Shown here: positions 17,107 to 27,419 of the stretch, piece by piece
How positions within the stretch are numbered: position 1 is the first letter of the stretch
Layout of the letters: the number at the start of each line of letters is the position of its first letter
Assembly (NCBI RefSeq): GCF_014636865.1
Contig: NZ_BMER01000006.1
Location: forward strand, 186,001-250,000
DNA length: 64,000 nt
Direction: 5' to 3'
DNA from: Parapedobacter pyrenivorans
Lineage (GTDB): Bacteria > Bacteroidota > Bacteroidia > Sphingobacteriales > Sphingobacteriaceae
The notes under the pieces: model-generated
Told to the model about the DNA's origin: nothing
Seen by the model: the letters and a program-made list of their open reading frames with translations, nothing else
Database searches by the model: none
Position numbers and translations under genes: made by a program

Positions 17107-18999
17107 TTATTCCGTCTCCTTCTCCGGCAATGGTTTATTCGCCAGCTCCCATTCACGTTGAATGCGCTCAGCTTCGGGATTCCCCTCAAAATCATGCGGC
17201 AAATTCGAACTCATCGTTTCGGAAAACGGAACCGTCTGCGGGATGAAATCTTCATCATGCCCCGGCTTGCTGTAATCATACGGCCATCGGTAAACCGTTG
17301 GAATCTCGCCTGGCCAGTTACCATGGATGTGTTTCACCGGAGTCGTCCATTCGAGGGTATTTGATCCCCAAGGATTCTGCGGAGCTACCTTGCCAAACCG
17401 CATCGAAGTAAAGAAGTTCCACAGGAAAGCCAGCTGGCCCAATCCGGCAATAATCGCCGACCACGTGATAAATATATTTACAGACACCCATTTCTCCATA
17501 AACGGAAATTCCGTAAAGGCATAATACCTACGGGGAACCCCGTCGATCCCCATGAAGTGCATGGGGAAAAACACGAAATATGCCCCCACAAAGGTGAGCC
17601 AGAAGTGCAGGTAACCCAATTTCTCGTCCATCATCCGGCCAAACATCTTCGGATACCAATGGTACACCCCGCATAACATCCCGAATATCGAAGCAGACCC
17701 CATTACCAAATGGAAGTGAGCCACCACGAAATAGGTATCGTGCAGGTTAATATCCAACGCCGAATTACCAACATACAATCCGGTCAATCCACCGGAGATG
17801 AAGAACGACACCATGCCGATGGCAAACAACATTGCTGGCGTAAACCGGATATTACCCCGCCACAGCGTAGCGAGGTAGTTAAATGATTTCACAGCCGATG
17901 GGACCGCAATAATCAATGTCGTAATCATAAACACCCCACCCAGAAACGGATTCATACCCGTCACAAACATATGGTGCCCCCACACGATGAACGAAAGCAC
18001 GGTAATGCCGACTAGGGAATAGACCATGGCGTGGTATCCGAAAATAGGTTTACGCGAATTGGTCGAAATAACCTCAGAGGTCAAGCCAAGCGCAGGCATC
18101 AATACGATATAAACCTCAGGATGCCCCAAAAACCAAAATAAATGCTGGAACAAAATGGGGCTCCCGCCTTCATTGGGCAAAATCTGACCTTGAATGACCA
18201 GATCAGACAAGTAGAAACTGGTTCCGAAGCTACGGTCAAAGATCAGCAACACAACCGCAGATACCAACACCGGAAATGACAATAGTCCGACGATCGCTGT
18301 CAAGAAAAACGCCCAAATCGTCAAGGGCATTTTCCAAAGATCCATGCCTTTTGTACGCATGTTCAATATCGTACTGATATAGTTGGTACCACCGAGTACC
18401 TGTGATATGATAAACATCACCATACTCGTCAACCACAAGGTCATACCCAGGCCTGATCCGCTGATGGCCTTCGGTACTGCAGATAGCGGCGGGTAAATCG
18501 TCCACCCTGCACTCGCCGGACCGCTTTCGACAAAAAACGAAGAAATCATAACCACGCAGGCGGCGAAGAAGAACCAGTACGACAGCATGTTCATGAATGG
18601 CGATGCCATATCCCGCGCTCCCAATTGATAAGGTATCAACAAGTTACTGAATGTACCACTTAGTCCCGCTGTAAGTACGAAGAAGACCATGATGGTGCCG
18701 TGTATAGTCACCAACGCCAGAAAAAACTCCGGATTGATTCGTCCGCCCTCAGCCCACTTACTACCCAGGAACAATTCCAAAATCGGAAACGATTTATCGG
18801 GCCAAGCCAATTGGAGCCTGAACAATATGGATAGCACCATGGCAAATACCGCCATGATAATACCAGTAATCAGAAACTGCTTAGCGATCATTTTATGATC
18901 CTGACTAAATACATATTTAGTCCAGAATGACTCATGGTGATGCCCATGTCCATCGTGGTGATCTAAACTATGCGTGTCTGCGCTTGCTATATTTGACAT
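17107..18999 (-). CDS. ctaD: Cytochrome c oxidase subunit I
   Basis: A 630-residue catalytic subunit of an aa3-type heme-copper oxidase. The heme a ligand is in TIHGTIMVFF, the CuB His and cross-linked Tyr in LGHPEVYIVL, the other CuB histidines in GHHMFVTG, and the heme a3 and a ligands in VAHFHLVMG. The Glu of HPEVY places it with A1-type oxidases. The N-terminus is His-rich (HSLDHHDGHGHHHE), before the first membrane segment. It follows ctaC by 35 bases. It reduces oxygen to water with proton pumping, taking electrons from CuA of subunit II. Confidence 0.97.
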   Translation of the reverse strand: MSNIASADTHSLDHHDGHGHHHESFWTKYVFSQDHKMIAKQFLITGIIMAVFAMVLSILFRLQLAWPDKSFPILELFLGSKWAEGGRINPEFFLALVTIHGTIMVFFVLTAGLSGTFSNLLIPYQLGARDMASPFMNMLSYWFFFAACVVMISSFFVESGPASAGWTIYPPLSAVPKAISGSGLGMTLWLTSMVMFIISQVLGGTNYISTILNMRTKGMDLWKMPLTIWAFFLTAIVGLLSFPVLVSAVVLLIFDRSFGTSFYLSDLVIQGQILPNEGGSPILFQHLFWFLGHPEVYIVLMPALGLTSEVISTNSRKPIFGYHAMVYSLVGITVLSFIVWGHHMFVTGMNPFLGGVFMITTLIIAVPSAVKSFNYLATLWRGNIRFTPAMLFAIGMVSFFISGGLTGLYVGNSALDINLHDTYFVVAHFHLVMGSASIFGMLCGVYHWYPKMFGRMMDEKLGYLHFWLTFVGAYFVFFPMHFMGIDGVPRRYYAFTEFPFMEKWVSVNIFITWSAIIAGLGQLAFLWNFFTSMRFGKVAPQNPWGSNTLEWTTPVKHIHGNWPGEIPTVYRWPYDYSKPGHDEDFIPQTVPFSETMSSNLPHDFEGNPEAERIQREWELANKPLPEKETE

Positions 19000-19034
19000 A
19001 TCTGTGTATTAAATACGTTATTCCCTAATCTTCT

Positions 19035-20354
19035 CTAATTAGCATTCGCCAATAAACTGGCATCAGCTTCGTTATCGCCTGTCTGTGACAGCTTGAATTC
19101 TTTCCTTAAGTCCTCGGTAAAGAAATACGGTTGCTCGTTAAGCCATGCTTGGTACTCTTTTTCCGTCACTACCCGTACCTTCTTTTGCATATTCCAGTGA
19201 CCTCCACCGCAAATCTTATTACATAGCATTACGAAATCGTAATTATAATCTCCCAATTTATCACGCATTTCTTCCGTCGTCATCGTTGCCGTAAACTGGA
19301 AATAGGTTTTCATGCCCGGTACGGCATTCATCTGCACCCGGAAATCCGGAATATAAAAACTATGCAGAATATCCTTCGATCCGATTTGGAAGCGAACGGG
19401 TTTGTTCACCGGGATAACGATCTCGCTGCCCAGTTGGTCATCCCAACTGTTCTTATCATTGAAATCAATGCCTAAGCCATTCAGCGGAGTAGTCAGCCGG
19501 TAATTCCGCTCGCCGATTTTCCCATCACGACCGGGATACCTTACCGTCCAAGCAAACTGCTCACCAACAACTTCGATCAGGATGGCATTCTTTTGGTCCT
19601 CCTCAGACACGTTGGTAATCGAACGCCAGGTAAAGAACCCGAATAGCACGAGTACGGTCAATGTCACCGCCGGAATAATCGTCCAGATTTTTTCAAGCGT
19701 ATTGTTGTGCGGATAGAAATAGGCCTTCCTCGTTGGTCTTTCACGGTAGATGTATGCAAAGGAAAACATCGCAATGTGCATAACCACCAACACCACTGTA
19801 CAAATGATCGTTGTGATAATAAACATGGTGTCAATACGAGCGCCATGCTCCGTTGCCGCTGCCTTAAATGATTGCGCACCGTGGTGCACGTATGACCAAT
19901 ACACGCCATACAATCCCAAGACCAGCGCGACGATAAACATTTGGGCATTGAAATTACGCATGTAAAGCGTGGTATCCTTGCCGTTCATTCGCCGTGTAAG
20001 TTCATACACTTGAATGATCTTGCCGATGACCCCAACCAATACGCAAATCAAAAATACCAGTAACAACCCGTAAAAGAAATTCATATACACCTGCGGATCA
20101 AGGTTTACGCCACTATCATCCGTAGTTGCTTCCGGCGTGGAACCGGTACGTGCGGCAGGTGCCGCGCTAGTAGCCGCCGTGTCGGCTGCAGCCGCGGTCG
20201 TATCAACGCTTGCTGTATCTGCCACAACCGTCGTGTCCGACGCTTGTAACGAAGTATCTGCTTCCTGCGAAAATACGCGGTCAGATAGCCCTACCGCCAC
20301 AATGAATGCCAGTACGAAGACTGTCTTAAACTTGATATTTTTTATAAAGCTCAT
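19035..20354 (-). CDS. ctaC: Cytochrome c oxidase subunit II with CuA site
   Basis: A 439-residue protein. A signal peptide is followed by a low-complexity stretch of Ala, Thr and Asp (residues 30-80), three hydrophobic segments where subunit II usually has two, and the periplasmic CuA domain. The CuA ligands are the first His in DILHSFYIPDFRVQMN and the motif LCNKICGGGHWNM (CxxxC, H, M). There is no fused cytochrome c domain, so electrons probably come from the ACIII hemes or a separate cytochrome. It lies 81 bases after actF, with no separate promoter evident. Confidence 0.95.
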   Translation of the reverse strand: MSFIKNIKFKTVFVLAFIVAVGLSDRVFSQEADTSLQASDTTVVADTASVDTTAAAADTAATSAAPAARTGSTPEATTDDSGVNLDPQVYMNFFYGLLLVFLICVLVGVIGKIIQVYELTRRMNGKDTTLYMRNFNAQMFIVALVLGLYGVYWSYVHHGAQSFKAAATEHGARIDTMFIITTIICTVVLVVMHIAMFSFAYIYRERPTRKAYFYPHNNTLEKIWTIIPAVTLTVLVLFGFFTWRSITNVSEEDQKNAILIEVVGEQFAWTVRYPGRDGKIGERNYRLTTPLNGLGIDFNDKNSWDDQLGSEIVIPVNKPVRFQIGSKDILHSFYIPDFRVQMNAVPGMKTYFQFTATMTTEEMRDKLGDYNYDFVMLCNKICGGGHWNMQKKVRVVTEKEYQAWLNEQPYFFTEDLRKEFKLSQTGDNEADASLLANAN

Positions 20355-20435
20355 TTCTAATTATATCGATTATCCGTTTCAATACCTTAGTCTCGGTCCG
20401 GTATGGCTGTCCCTTCACCGTACCGCTACCGTACC

Positions 20436-21671
20436 TCAAATCTGATGGTGTAAACTCTCTTCCAAAAAAGGATGCTTCACTGGTGCCAACGCATGCTTGC
20501 TCAATTTGTTGAGCACAAGGAAAGCAAAAAGCCCCACAAAACCCAGCGCCGCTCCAATTTCAATCCAGCCGAAGCCTCGGTGCATTTCCACCGTACCCGG
20601 CATAACCATGATGTAGTAGTCCAGCCAATGTCCCAGCAACAGCAGGATACATACAAACGCGAGAATCTTGCGACTGCGGACAAAATCCCTGTTGACCAAA
20701 ATTAATACCGGCGCAACGAAATTGATGACAATATTAATCCAAAACCAAGGCTTGTATTCCGGCTCCCAACGTTTATAAAAATAAACCGTCTCCTCGGGGA
20801 TATTAGCATACCAGATCAACATAAATTGCGCGAACCAAACATAGGTCCAGAAAATGGAAAATCCAAAAATCAACTTTCCAAGATCATGAAGGTGATTTTC
20901 GTTTACCCACGCCATATAACCTGATCGCTTCAGCAAAATGACAATCAATGTAATCACGCAGAGACTACTTACAAACATTGCCGCGAAATTATACCAACCA
21001 AACATGGTAGAAAACCAATGGGCTTCCAACGACATAATGGTATCAAATGACCAAATGGGTGAGGTAAACCCAAAAATCACCAAAAATATCGCGGATAACT
21101 TGAAGCTCTTTTTATAGGAATTGAGACTTCCGTGAAGATCCTCGCTATAAGAATATTTAGCCAATAACCATGCGCAGATGCTATAGGCACCCATAAAACC
21201 CACCTGCCTGACCAAAAAACTGGGTGCGTTGAGATAAGATGCCTTACCAGCGATGAGGGCATCATAATTTGGGCTATTCGGGTCGGTAAGCCCTTCCCCA
21301 TACCAATGGTGATAGAGGTTATGCGAAAACAATCCCGCAACAACAATCACCAGCAAAATCAACGATGCGATAGGCAATATATAAGCCATCGCCTGTGGTA
21401 TGCGGATCAATCCCGACGACCAGCCGGCCTGGGTCACATATTGCAACGCCAGAAAACATCCACCGGCTGCACATACGCCGGTAAAATAATATCCCATCAG
21501 TAGCAAGTTGGCATACGTACGCTCCACGGTGATATGATCGCTGGAGAGCAGGCCGATAGCTACGGTCACAATGCCGAGAGCGAGGGCGACCAAACTCACT
21601 ACCTTCGCCCGTCCTGTAAACGTAAATTGCTCGCTAAAGTTATAATCGTGATGATGACTATGAGTTCCCAT
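20436..21671 (-). CDS. actF: Alternative complex III subunit ActF (quinol-binding NrfD-like)
   Basis: A 411-residue protein with about ten membrane segments, related to ActC and to NrfD/PsrC. Alternative complex III oxidises menaquinol and reduces cytochrome c or a bound oxidase. Recognisable features are a His-rich start (THSHHHDYNFSEQ), FSIFWTYVWFAQFMLIWYAN, which recurs in ActF proteins, and the position as last act gene. The known complex contains both ActC and ActF in the membrane; which binds quinone in this organism is not shown by sequence. Confidence 0.9.
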   Translation of the reverse strand: MGTHSHHHDYNFSEQFTFTGRAKVVSLVALALGIVTVAIGLLSSDHITVERTYANLLLMGYYFTGVCAAGGCFLALQYVTQAGWSSGLIRIPQAMAYILPIASLILLVIVVAGLFSHNLYHHWYGEGLTDPNSPNYDALIAGKASYLNAPSFLVRQVGFMGAYSICAWLLAKYSYSEDLHGSLNSYKKSFKLSAIFLVIFGFTSPIWSFDTIMSLEAHWFSTMFGWYNFAAMFVSSLCVITLIVILLKRSGYMAWVNENHLHDLGKLIFGFSIFWTYVWFAQFMLIWYANIPEETVYFYKRWEPEYKPWFWINIVINFVAPVLILVNRDFVRSRKILAFVCILLLLGHWLDYYIMVMPGTVEMHRGFGWIEIGAALGFVGLFAFLVLNKLSKHALAPVKHPFLEESLHHQI

Positions 21672-21693
21672 TTAATATATAGCTGATATGATA

Positions 21694-22317
21694 TTATTTC
21701 TTTTGTAATTCCCTAACATACATGACCACTTTCCAGCGCTCCTCCGGCGACAATTGCGAAGCATGCGATCCCATCATGTTCAACCCGTAAGTAATGGTAT
21801 GGTATATTTTACCATCGTTCAGATCAGCCATCAACCCTCCTCTAGAAGAATTAATACCATCGGTACGAGCATAAGAAGGTGGCGGGGGAAAATTCTCCAA
21901 TTGGCGTGATTCAGCTTCCAGTGTACGATCCTTCGTAATCGAACCATCGCCGTGTCCCTCCGGGCCATGGCATACCGCACAGTAAACCTGGTAAAGGGCC
22001 TCACCCTGTGCCAGATTGGCCTCGGTACGTGCTAACGGGTTAATCAATTCAACACCGGCACGTTCGTAATCCGCTGTACTACTGGTGTAAGGAAACCGCT
22101 CAAATCCCACAGGAGTAGTACCCGCTGGGGGCATCTGCGCTGTCTTCCCGTCTGCAAAATTAGCATTGGGTTGGTCGGGGTTGTAGCCAATGGGATCATA
22201 CATATTTCGCGAAAATTCCCAGCCGCGGCTACGCGTTGTACCGTCTCCGCAGGAAGTCACCACTGCCGCAATTGCAACGGCCGCACCTACAGCGCCAAGA
22301 AGTTTCCTCTTATTCAT
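21694..22317 (-). CDS. actE: Alternative complex III monoheme cytochrome c, ActE
   Basis: A 207-residue lipoprotein cytochrome. The ATG at 22317 gives MNKRKLLGAVGAAVAIAAVVTSC, with a lipobox Cys at 23. One heme site, CAVCH, follows a Tyr-Gln rich helix (GEALYQVYCAVCHGPEG), with the distal Met expected in NMMGSHASQLS. ActE hands electrons outward from the complex in characterised relatives. The gene overlaps the actD stop by eight bases. The in-frame start at 22326 is less likely because it would deepen that overlap. Confidence 0.92.
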   Translation of the reverse strand: MNKRKLLGAVGAAVAIAAVVTSCGDGTTRSRGWEFSRNMYDPIGYNPDQPNANFADGKTAQMPPAGTTPVGFERFPYTSSTADYERAGVELINPLARTEANLAQGEALYQVYCAVCHGPEGHGDGSITKDRTLEAESRQLENFPPPPSYARTDGINSSRGGLMADLNDGKIYHTITYGLNMMGSHASQLSPEERWKVVMYVRELQKK

Positions 22318-22846
22318 AACTAACATATTTTCGTTCGTTGTACTTCACTTCAACAGCACCAGCTTCTTTCAGCAGGCTTTCAATCTTTCCGTGGTCTGCA
22401 TTATCGTTGGCATCGATCGCAATAATAAACCGATCGTCCGTAGCACGCAGGTCCATCACACGCGGCGCTCGCCCTGGAAACAAATGGTTACGGAAGAAAA
22501 AAGTAGCCACCATCCCCAATGCACAAAGTAGAATCGTCACCTCAAATGTAACCGGTACAAATGCTGGCAACGGAAGCGATGGCTTACCACCGATATTCAT
22601 CGGCCAGTCATAGGTCATGGTATAATAAAGCAGACTGAATCCGAGGCACGTACCTGTAATTCCGAAGCAGAAAGCCGCTATGGGTAGGCGCGAGGGCTTC
22701 ACCCCGAGCTTTGCTTCAATACCGTGTATAGGCATTGGGGTAAAGCAATCGTAGATACTGACGTTATTGGCTTGAAGCTTGTCAATCCCATCCATCATTT
22801 CGTCTGGATCGGCAAAACTTCCAATGATATACTTTATATTGCTCAT
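22310..22846 (-). CDS. actD: Alternative complex III membrane subunit ActD (DUF3341)
   Basis: A 178-residue protein with a cytosolic N-terminal domain (YIIGSFADPDEMMDGIDKLQ) and two membrane segments (IAAFCFGITGTCLGFSLLYY and EVTILLCALGMVATFFF), then a short tail. This is the DUF3341 architecture of ActD, which has no cofactor and helps hold the complex together. HGIEAKLG and a conserved SRLP turn precede the first helix. It lies four bases after actC and overlaps actE. Confidence 0.92.
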   Translation of the reverse strand: MSNIKYIIGSFADPDEMMDGIDKLQANNVSIYDCFTPMPIHGIEAKLGVKPSRLPIAAFCFGITGTCLGFSLLYYTMTYDWPMNIGGKPSLPLPAFVPVTFEVTILLCALGMVATFFFRNHLFPGRAPRVMDLRATDDRFIIAIDANDNADHGKIESLLKEAGAVEVKYNERKYVSYE

Positions 22847-22850
22847 GGCA

Positions 22851-24332
22851 CTATTTCGTTTCTAATTCGTTAATTTCCTTTTCGGTCACCGAGTCGTATT
22901 TACCAAGCGAGTTTTTGAAGAACGTCACCTGTTCGGCGTCCAAATGTCCTTCTCTTATCAACTTAGCCTTCTGTTGTAAGCTCGCACTTTTCAGCAACAG
23001 CTTCACCTCCGCAATAGCAATACCCGGCAGGAAACGAAGGAACAACAGGAATAATGTGAAAAACACCCCGATGGAACCCACAAAGATACCCACGTCTACC
23101 CATGTTGGATAAAACATCGCCCAGCTGGATGGAATATAATCACGGTGCAGCGACGTAACAATAATTACGAAACGCTCAAACCACATCCCGATGTTGACCA
23201 CAATGGAGAGCACCCAAGAAATCGGAATACTGGTACGAATCCGCTTAAACCAAAACAACTGCGGCGAAATCACGTTGCAGGTCATCATAGTCCAGTAAGC
23301 CCACCAATAGGGGCCTGCAATCCGGTTCGAAAACGCATACATCTCATACTCCGATCCCGAATACCACGCAATGAATAGCTCTGTTAAATAGGCGATACCC
23401 ACAATCGAACCCGTTGCCAAGATGATCTTGTTCATGGATTCGATATGGAACATGGTGATGTAATTTTCAAAGTTGAGCACTTTACGCATCACCAATAATA
23501 ACGTTTGTACCATTGCGAAACCGGAGAAAATAGCCCCAGCGACAAAATACGGCGGAAAAATGGTGGTATGCCATCCTGGAATCACCGATGTGGCAAAGTC
23601 CATGGATACAATGGTGTGTACCGAAAGTACCAATGGAGTAGAAATACCCGCAAGAATCAACGATACGATTTCAAATCGCTGCCATGTTTTTACCGAACCG
23701 TTCCAACCAAATGACATGATGGAATATATCCTTCTTTTCAGTCCCGCAGCACGATCGCGTACGGAAGCAATATCCGGTAATAAGCCGCAATACCAAAACA
23801 CAAGGGATACCGTGAAGTATGTCGAAATCGCAAATGCATCCCACACCAGTGGCGAATTAAAGTTAACCCAAAGTGAGCCGAATTGGTTGGGCAAAGGGAA
23901 AATCCAATAAGCGAGCCAAGGGCGCCCCATGTGTGCTACCACATAGGTAGCCGCGCAAATCACGGCGAAAATCGTCATGGCCTCCGCGGAACGATTGATG
24001 GAATTACGCCAATTCTGGCGGAAAAGTAAGAGTACCGCCGAAATCAACGTACCCGCGTGACCGATACCTACCCACCACACAAAGTCGGTGATATCCCACG
24101 CCCAACCCACGGTCTTGTTCAGCCCCCAGGCACCGATACCGGTCCAAAATGTGTACCCCACACTCACCACCCACAGCGAAGCCCCCAACGCCGCCATAAT
24201 AAAGCCAATCCACCAAGCCTTATTGGGCTTATTCTCCACCGGCAGCAGGATATCGTCCGTCACCTTGGCATAGGTGATGTCTTTACCGGTTACTAATGGT
24301 TCCCTTAATATTGATTCGTTATGCGATGACAT
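22851..24332 (-). CDS. actC: Alternative complex III membrane subunit ActC (NrfD/PsrC-like)
   Basis: A 493-residue protein with about ten membrane segments of the NrfD/PsrC family, the quinol-handling membrane subunit of ACIII. Family features include [29 protein letters not shown] (shown in part), [16 protein letters not shown]-like helix and [19 protein letters not shown]. It lies 24 bases after actB. Paired with ActF it would form the membrane core; the Fe-S clusters of ActB dock on its outer face. Confidence 0.92.
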   Translation of the reverse strand: MSSHNESILREPLVTGKDITYAKVTDDILLPVENKPNKAWWIGFIMAALGASLWVVSVGYTFWTGIGAWGLNKTVGWAWDITDFVWWVGIGHAGTLISAVLLLFRQNWRNSINRSAEAMTIFAVICAATYVVAHMGRPWLAYWIFPLPNQFGSLWVNFNSPLVWDAFAISTYFTVSLVFWYCGLLPDIASVRDRAAGLKRRIYSIMSFGWNGSVKTWQRFEIVSLILAGISTPLVLSVHTIVSMDFATSVIPGWHTTIFPPYFVAGAIFSGFAMVQTLLLVMRKVLNFENYITMFHIESMNKIILATGSIVGIAYLTELFIAWYSGSEYEMYAFSNRIAGPYWWAYWTMMTCNVISPQLFWFKRIRTSIPISWVLSIVVNIGMWFERFVIIVTSLHRDYIPSSWAMFYPTWVDVGIFVGSIGVFFTLFLLFLRFLPGIAIAEVKLLLKSASLQQKAKLIREGHLDAEQVTFFKNSLGKYDSVTEKEINELETK

Positions 24333-24356
24333 AGTCTATTATTTCAAAGAATTTGA

Positions 24357-27300
24357 TTAAGCGTCAAACGTATTTCTCACTTTCGTCATGTATCCGATAC
24401 CCGGCTGCACGTTGATCTCCTCCAACACATAATATATACGCTCATTCCTCAACGCCTTGGATACTTCCGAGTCCGGGTCGTTGGCATCACCAAAGATGAT
24501 GGCATTGGCCGAGCACGCCGAAGCACAAGCCAACTTGATATCGCCGTCCTTCAACGGCCGCTTTTCGATCTTAGCCTGAAGCTTACCGGCTTGGATACGC
24601 TGGATACACATGGAACATTTTTCCATCACCCCACGTGAACGTGAAACCACATCCGGATTCAACACCAACTGGGTAAACTCATTATTCAGGTAGTTATCAA
24701 AGCGTGAGTCGTTCCAATAGTTAAACCAGTTGAAACGGCGAACTTTGTATGGGCAGTTGTTCGCGCAATAGCGCGTCCCAAAGCACCGGTTGTATGCCAT
24801 ATGATTCAACCCTTCTGACGAGTGTACGGTAGCCAATACCGGGCAAACCGTTTCACAAGGCGCATGCTCACAATGCTGGCACAGCATCGGCTGATGGACA
24901 ACAGAAACGCTTTCCATATCATCCAAGCGGCGGATGTCATCTTCCTTGGTGTACGCTTCGCCGTCTTGTTCTATCGAATAATACCGATCGATACGAATCC
25001 AATGCATTTCGCGGCGGCGACGCACCTCGTCGCGGCCCACTACCGGTATGTTGTTCTCGATATTACAGGCTACAATACAAGAGCCGCATCCGGTGCAGGC
25101 ATTCAGGTCGATCGCCATTACCCACTTGTGGCCGGGCTGCTCGTACTTGTTCCAAAGGTCATACGTCTTGTGCTTATCCGTCCATCTTCCAGCATTGTGA
25201 CCCGGTTCTTCCTGGTATTTGGTAAAGGTTGTCTCCCGGATTACATTACGTCCTTCAATCGTATGGTGGGTCTGCGTCTGGGCTAATTCATAAGTACCAC
25301 CTGCTTTCGTCAATTTCGCAGTGGTATTGAATTGTAGGGTGCCATTTTGTAATCTCGCGAAAGGATATGCGTTTTTGCCGACGTCGTTTCCTGCTTTACC
25401 GATTTTGGTATGACCGTAACCCAGTGCTATAGAGACCGTCCCCATCGCTTGGCCGGGTTGCATCAGCACCGGTAATGTCACTTTGTACCCGTTCTCGCCC
25501 TCCACTTCCACCAAGCTATTCTCGCCTAAGCCCAAAGATTCGGCGAATTTCGGATTCAGCGCCGCGTAATTATCCCATGTTACTTTCGATACCGGATCTG
25601 GCAACTCATGTAGGTACGCGTTGTTCCCTTGCTTGCCGTCCTTCAGCGCCACACTTTGGTAAAGTTGCACTTCAACGTCCTTAGCCAACGCCTTGCTGTA
25701 CGTTGCAATGGCGTCCGCTACGGCACCCAAAGTGGCTGTATCGAACGTATACGCCGCCGCGGGCTGGTCGCCCTTGTATTCAAATCCGGTCTGCAACACG
25801 TCTTTCCACGTCTTGCTGCTTCCGGCCAGAAGCTGTTGCTCCCAATTAGTTTTCACAAAGGTGTAGTAATCAGTTTTTTCACCCGCCCATAACAACAAGC
25901 TCTGCTCGGCCTGACGGGTGTTGTATACCGGATTGATGGTAGGCTGAACGATGGTATAATAACCACCACGTGGTTGTGCATCGCCCCAAGACTCCAAGAA
26001 ATTGTGATTAGGTGCAATGGCATCCAGCGCTGAAGCCGTTTCATCCGCCCGGTCAGCAAACGAAAGTTTGAACTTGATTTTGTCAAGTGCCTCCGTTACC
26101 GCTCCTGCATTGGCGTATTCATATAAGGGGTTAGCATTCAAAAAGAACGCCACATCCACATCACCCCGATTGGCTTCAGCTAAAAACGCTGCGAACGCCT
26201 CATCATCGCCTTTATAGTGATAAGAAGGATTATCGAGATCAATCGTGCTACCGTAGCTTTGCAGTGCAACGTTGATGGCATTTGTCAACGTTTGTAGTGC
26301 AATGTCATTGGAACCAGAAACAACAACGGCTCGACCTTGCGCTTGCTGTAGCTCTTGAGCAACCAGTTTCAGTGCGGTTTGCGCCTTTTGGTTGGTGTTG
26401 AGCGCCCCCGGCAGGTTGCTGCCTGTAATTGTATTATAGAGTCCGATCAGCAACGGCCCTTCTTCTGAAGGCTTAATCGCTATCCGTACGTCCGCGTTCG
26501 TACCCGTCAGACTCATGCCTCCTTCAAACTGGATATGGCGTGACATCTTGCCTTTTTTAAGGCTCTTATAATCGCGATTGGCTATGTATTGCTGCGTATG
26601 CTCTTCACCACTCAACCACGTGCCTAGAAAATCAGCAGCCACACTGACAATGACATCCGCATTATCGAACCGGTAATGGGGTACCACAGCTTTACCAAAA
26701 GTACGCGCATTAGCTTTAATAATCGCACTATAAGAAACCGCATCTACCTCAATCAACCTCGTTGTCGGATACTTTTCAGTAAAGCGGGCAATTGCGGCGA
26801 TGGTCGATGGGCTGTTGATGGTGGAGGCGATGATGCGGACTTGCTTTCCGGCCGTATTGGCGGCGCCCAAAGCAGTGACTACATGCGTATCGAGCTCATC
26901 CCATGATATATCGGCGCCGTTAAACTGAGGCCCCTTAAGCTTAGACTGATCATAAAGGTCCAATATGGATGCCTGCGCAGCTGCATCGGTACCGCAATTC
27001 AACCCCACCGCGGCAGGATTAGCCTCTAACAAGATAGGGCGGCCTTCACGAGTCCTGACCAATACGCTCTGCCCTTTGAAGCTGGATGCATAGAAATTGG
27101 GGATGCCGGGAGTTATCTCCTCCGGCTTAATCAAGTATGGGACGGCCTTGTGCACCGGTGTACGATTACATGCTGCCAAGGTAACGGCGCCCAGTCCGAA
27201 TCCCAACGCCTTCAAGAAATCACGACGCGGCGTTTTCGTGCTCAAACCGGCTTCATTCAAAACATCTTCTACAGGAATTGGTTCGGCAAATTCGCCATTG

Positions 27301-27371
27301 CTGTTCTTTATGAAAGCCGGCGTTTGCTGCAATTCTTCCAAACCTTTCCAATATTTCTTGTTGCTATCCAT
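24357..27371 (-). CDS. actB: Alternative complex III iron-sulfur subunit ActB (fused molybdopterin-like and ferredoxin parts)
   Basis: A 1004-residue protein. The first 730 residues resemble molybdopterin oxidoreductases but in this family bind no Mo cofactor. The last 250 are a ferredoxin-like domain with four cysteine groups: CTGCGSCIVAC near residue 757, CQHCEHAPCETVCP, CFGTRYCANNCP and CSMC, enough for one 3Fe-4S and three 4Fe-4S clusters as known for ActB. A twin-arginine-like signal (TPRRDFLKALGFG) lies at residues 48-60, followed by a lipobox-like TLAAC, so export by Tat and lipid anchoring are likely. It lies between actA and actC. Confidence 0.95.
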   Translation of the reverse strand: MDSNKKYWKGLEELQQTPAFIKNSNGEFAEPIPVEDVLNEAGLSTKTPRRDFLKALGFGLGAVTLAACNRTPVHKAVPYLIKPEEITPGIPNFYASSFKGQSVLVRTREGRPILLEANPAAVGLNCGTDAAAQASILDLYDQSKLKGPQFNGADISWDELDTHVVTALGAANTAGKQVRIIASTINSPSTIAAIARFTEKYPTTRLIEVDAVSYSAIIKANARTFGKAVVPHYRFDNADVIVSVAADFLGTWLSGEEHTQQYIANRDYKSLKKGKMSRHIQFEGGMSLTGTNADVRIAIKPSEEGPLLIGLYNTITGSNLPGALNTNQKAQTALKLVAQELQQAQGRAVVVSGSNDIALQTLTNAINVALQSYGSTIDLDNPSYHYKGDDEAFAAFLAEANRGDVDVAFFLNANPLYEYANAGAVTEALDKIKFKLSFADRADETASALDAIAPNHNFLESWGDAQPRGGYYTIVQPTINPVYNTRQAEQSLLLWAGEKTDYYTFVKTNWEQQLLAGSSKTWKDVLQTGFEYKGDQPAAAYTFDTATLGAVADAIATYSKALAKDVEVQLYQSVALKDGKQGNNAYLHELPDPVSKVTWDNYAALNPKFAESLGLGENSLVEVEGENGYKVTLPVLMQPGQAMGTVSIALGYGHTKIGKAGNDVGKNAYPFARLQNGTLQFNTTAKLTKAGGTYELAQTQTHHTIEGRNVIRETTFTKYQEEPGHNAGRWTDKHKTYDLWNKYEQPGHKWVMAIDLNACTGCGSCIVACNIENNIPVVGRDEVRRRREMHWIRIDRYYSIEQDGEAYTKEDDIRRLDDMESVSVVHQPMLCQHCEHAPCETVCPVLATVHSSEGLNHMAYNRCFGTRYCANNCPYKVRRFNWFNYWNDSRFDNYLNNEFTQLVLNPDVVSRSRGVMEKCSMCIQRIQAGKLQAKIEKRPLKDGDIKLACASACSANAIIFGDANDPDSEVSKALRNERIYYVLEEINVQPGIGYMTKVRNTFDA

Positions 27372-27419
27372 TTAAGCTATATCTTAAGTATTGCGTAGTC
27401 TGTATACGTATTTTTATCA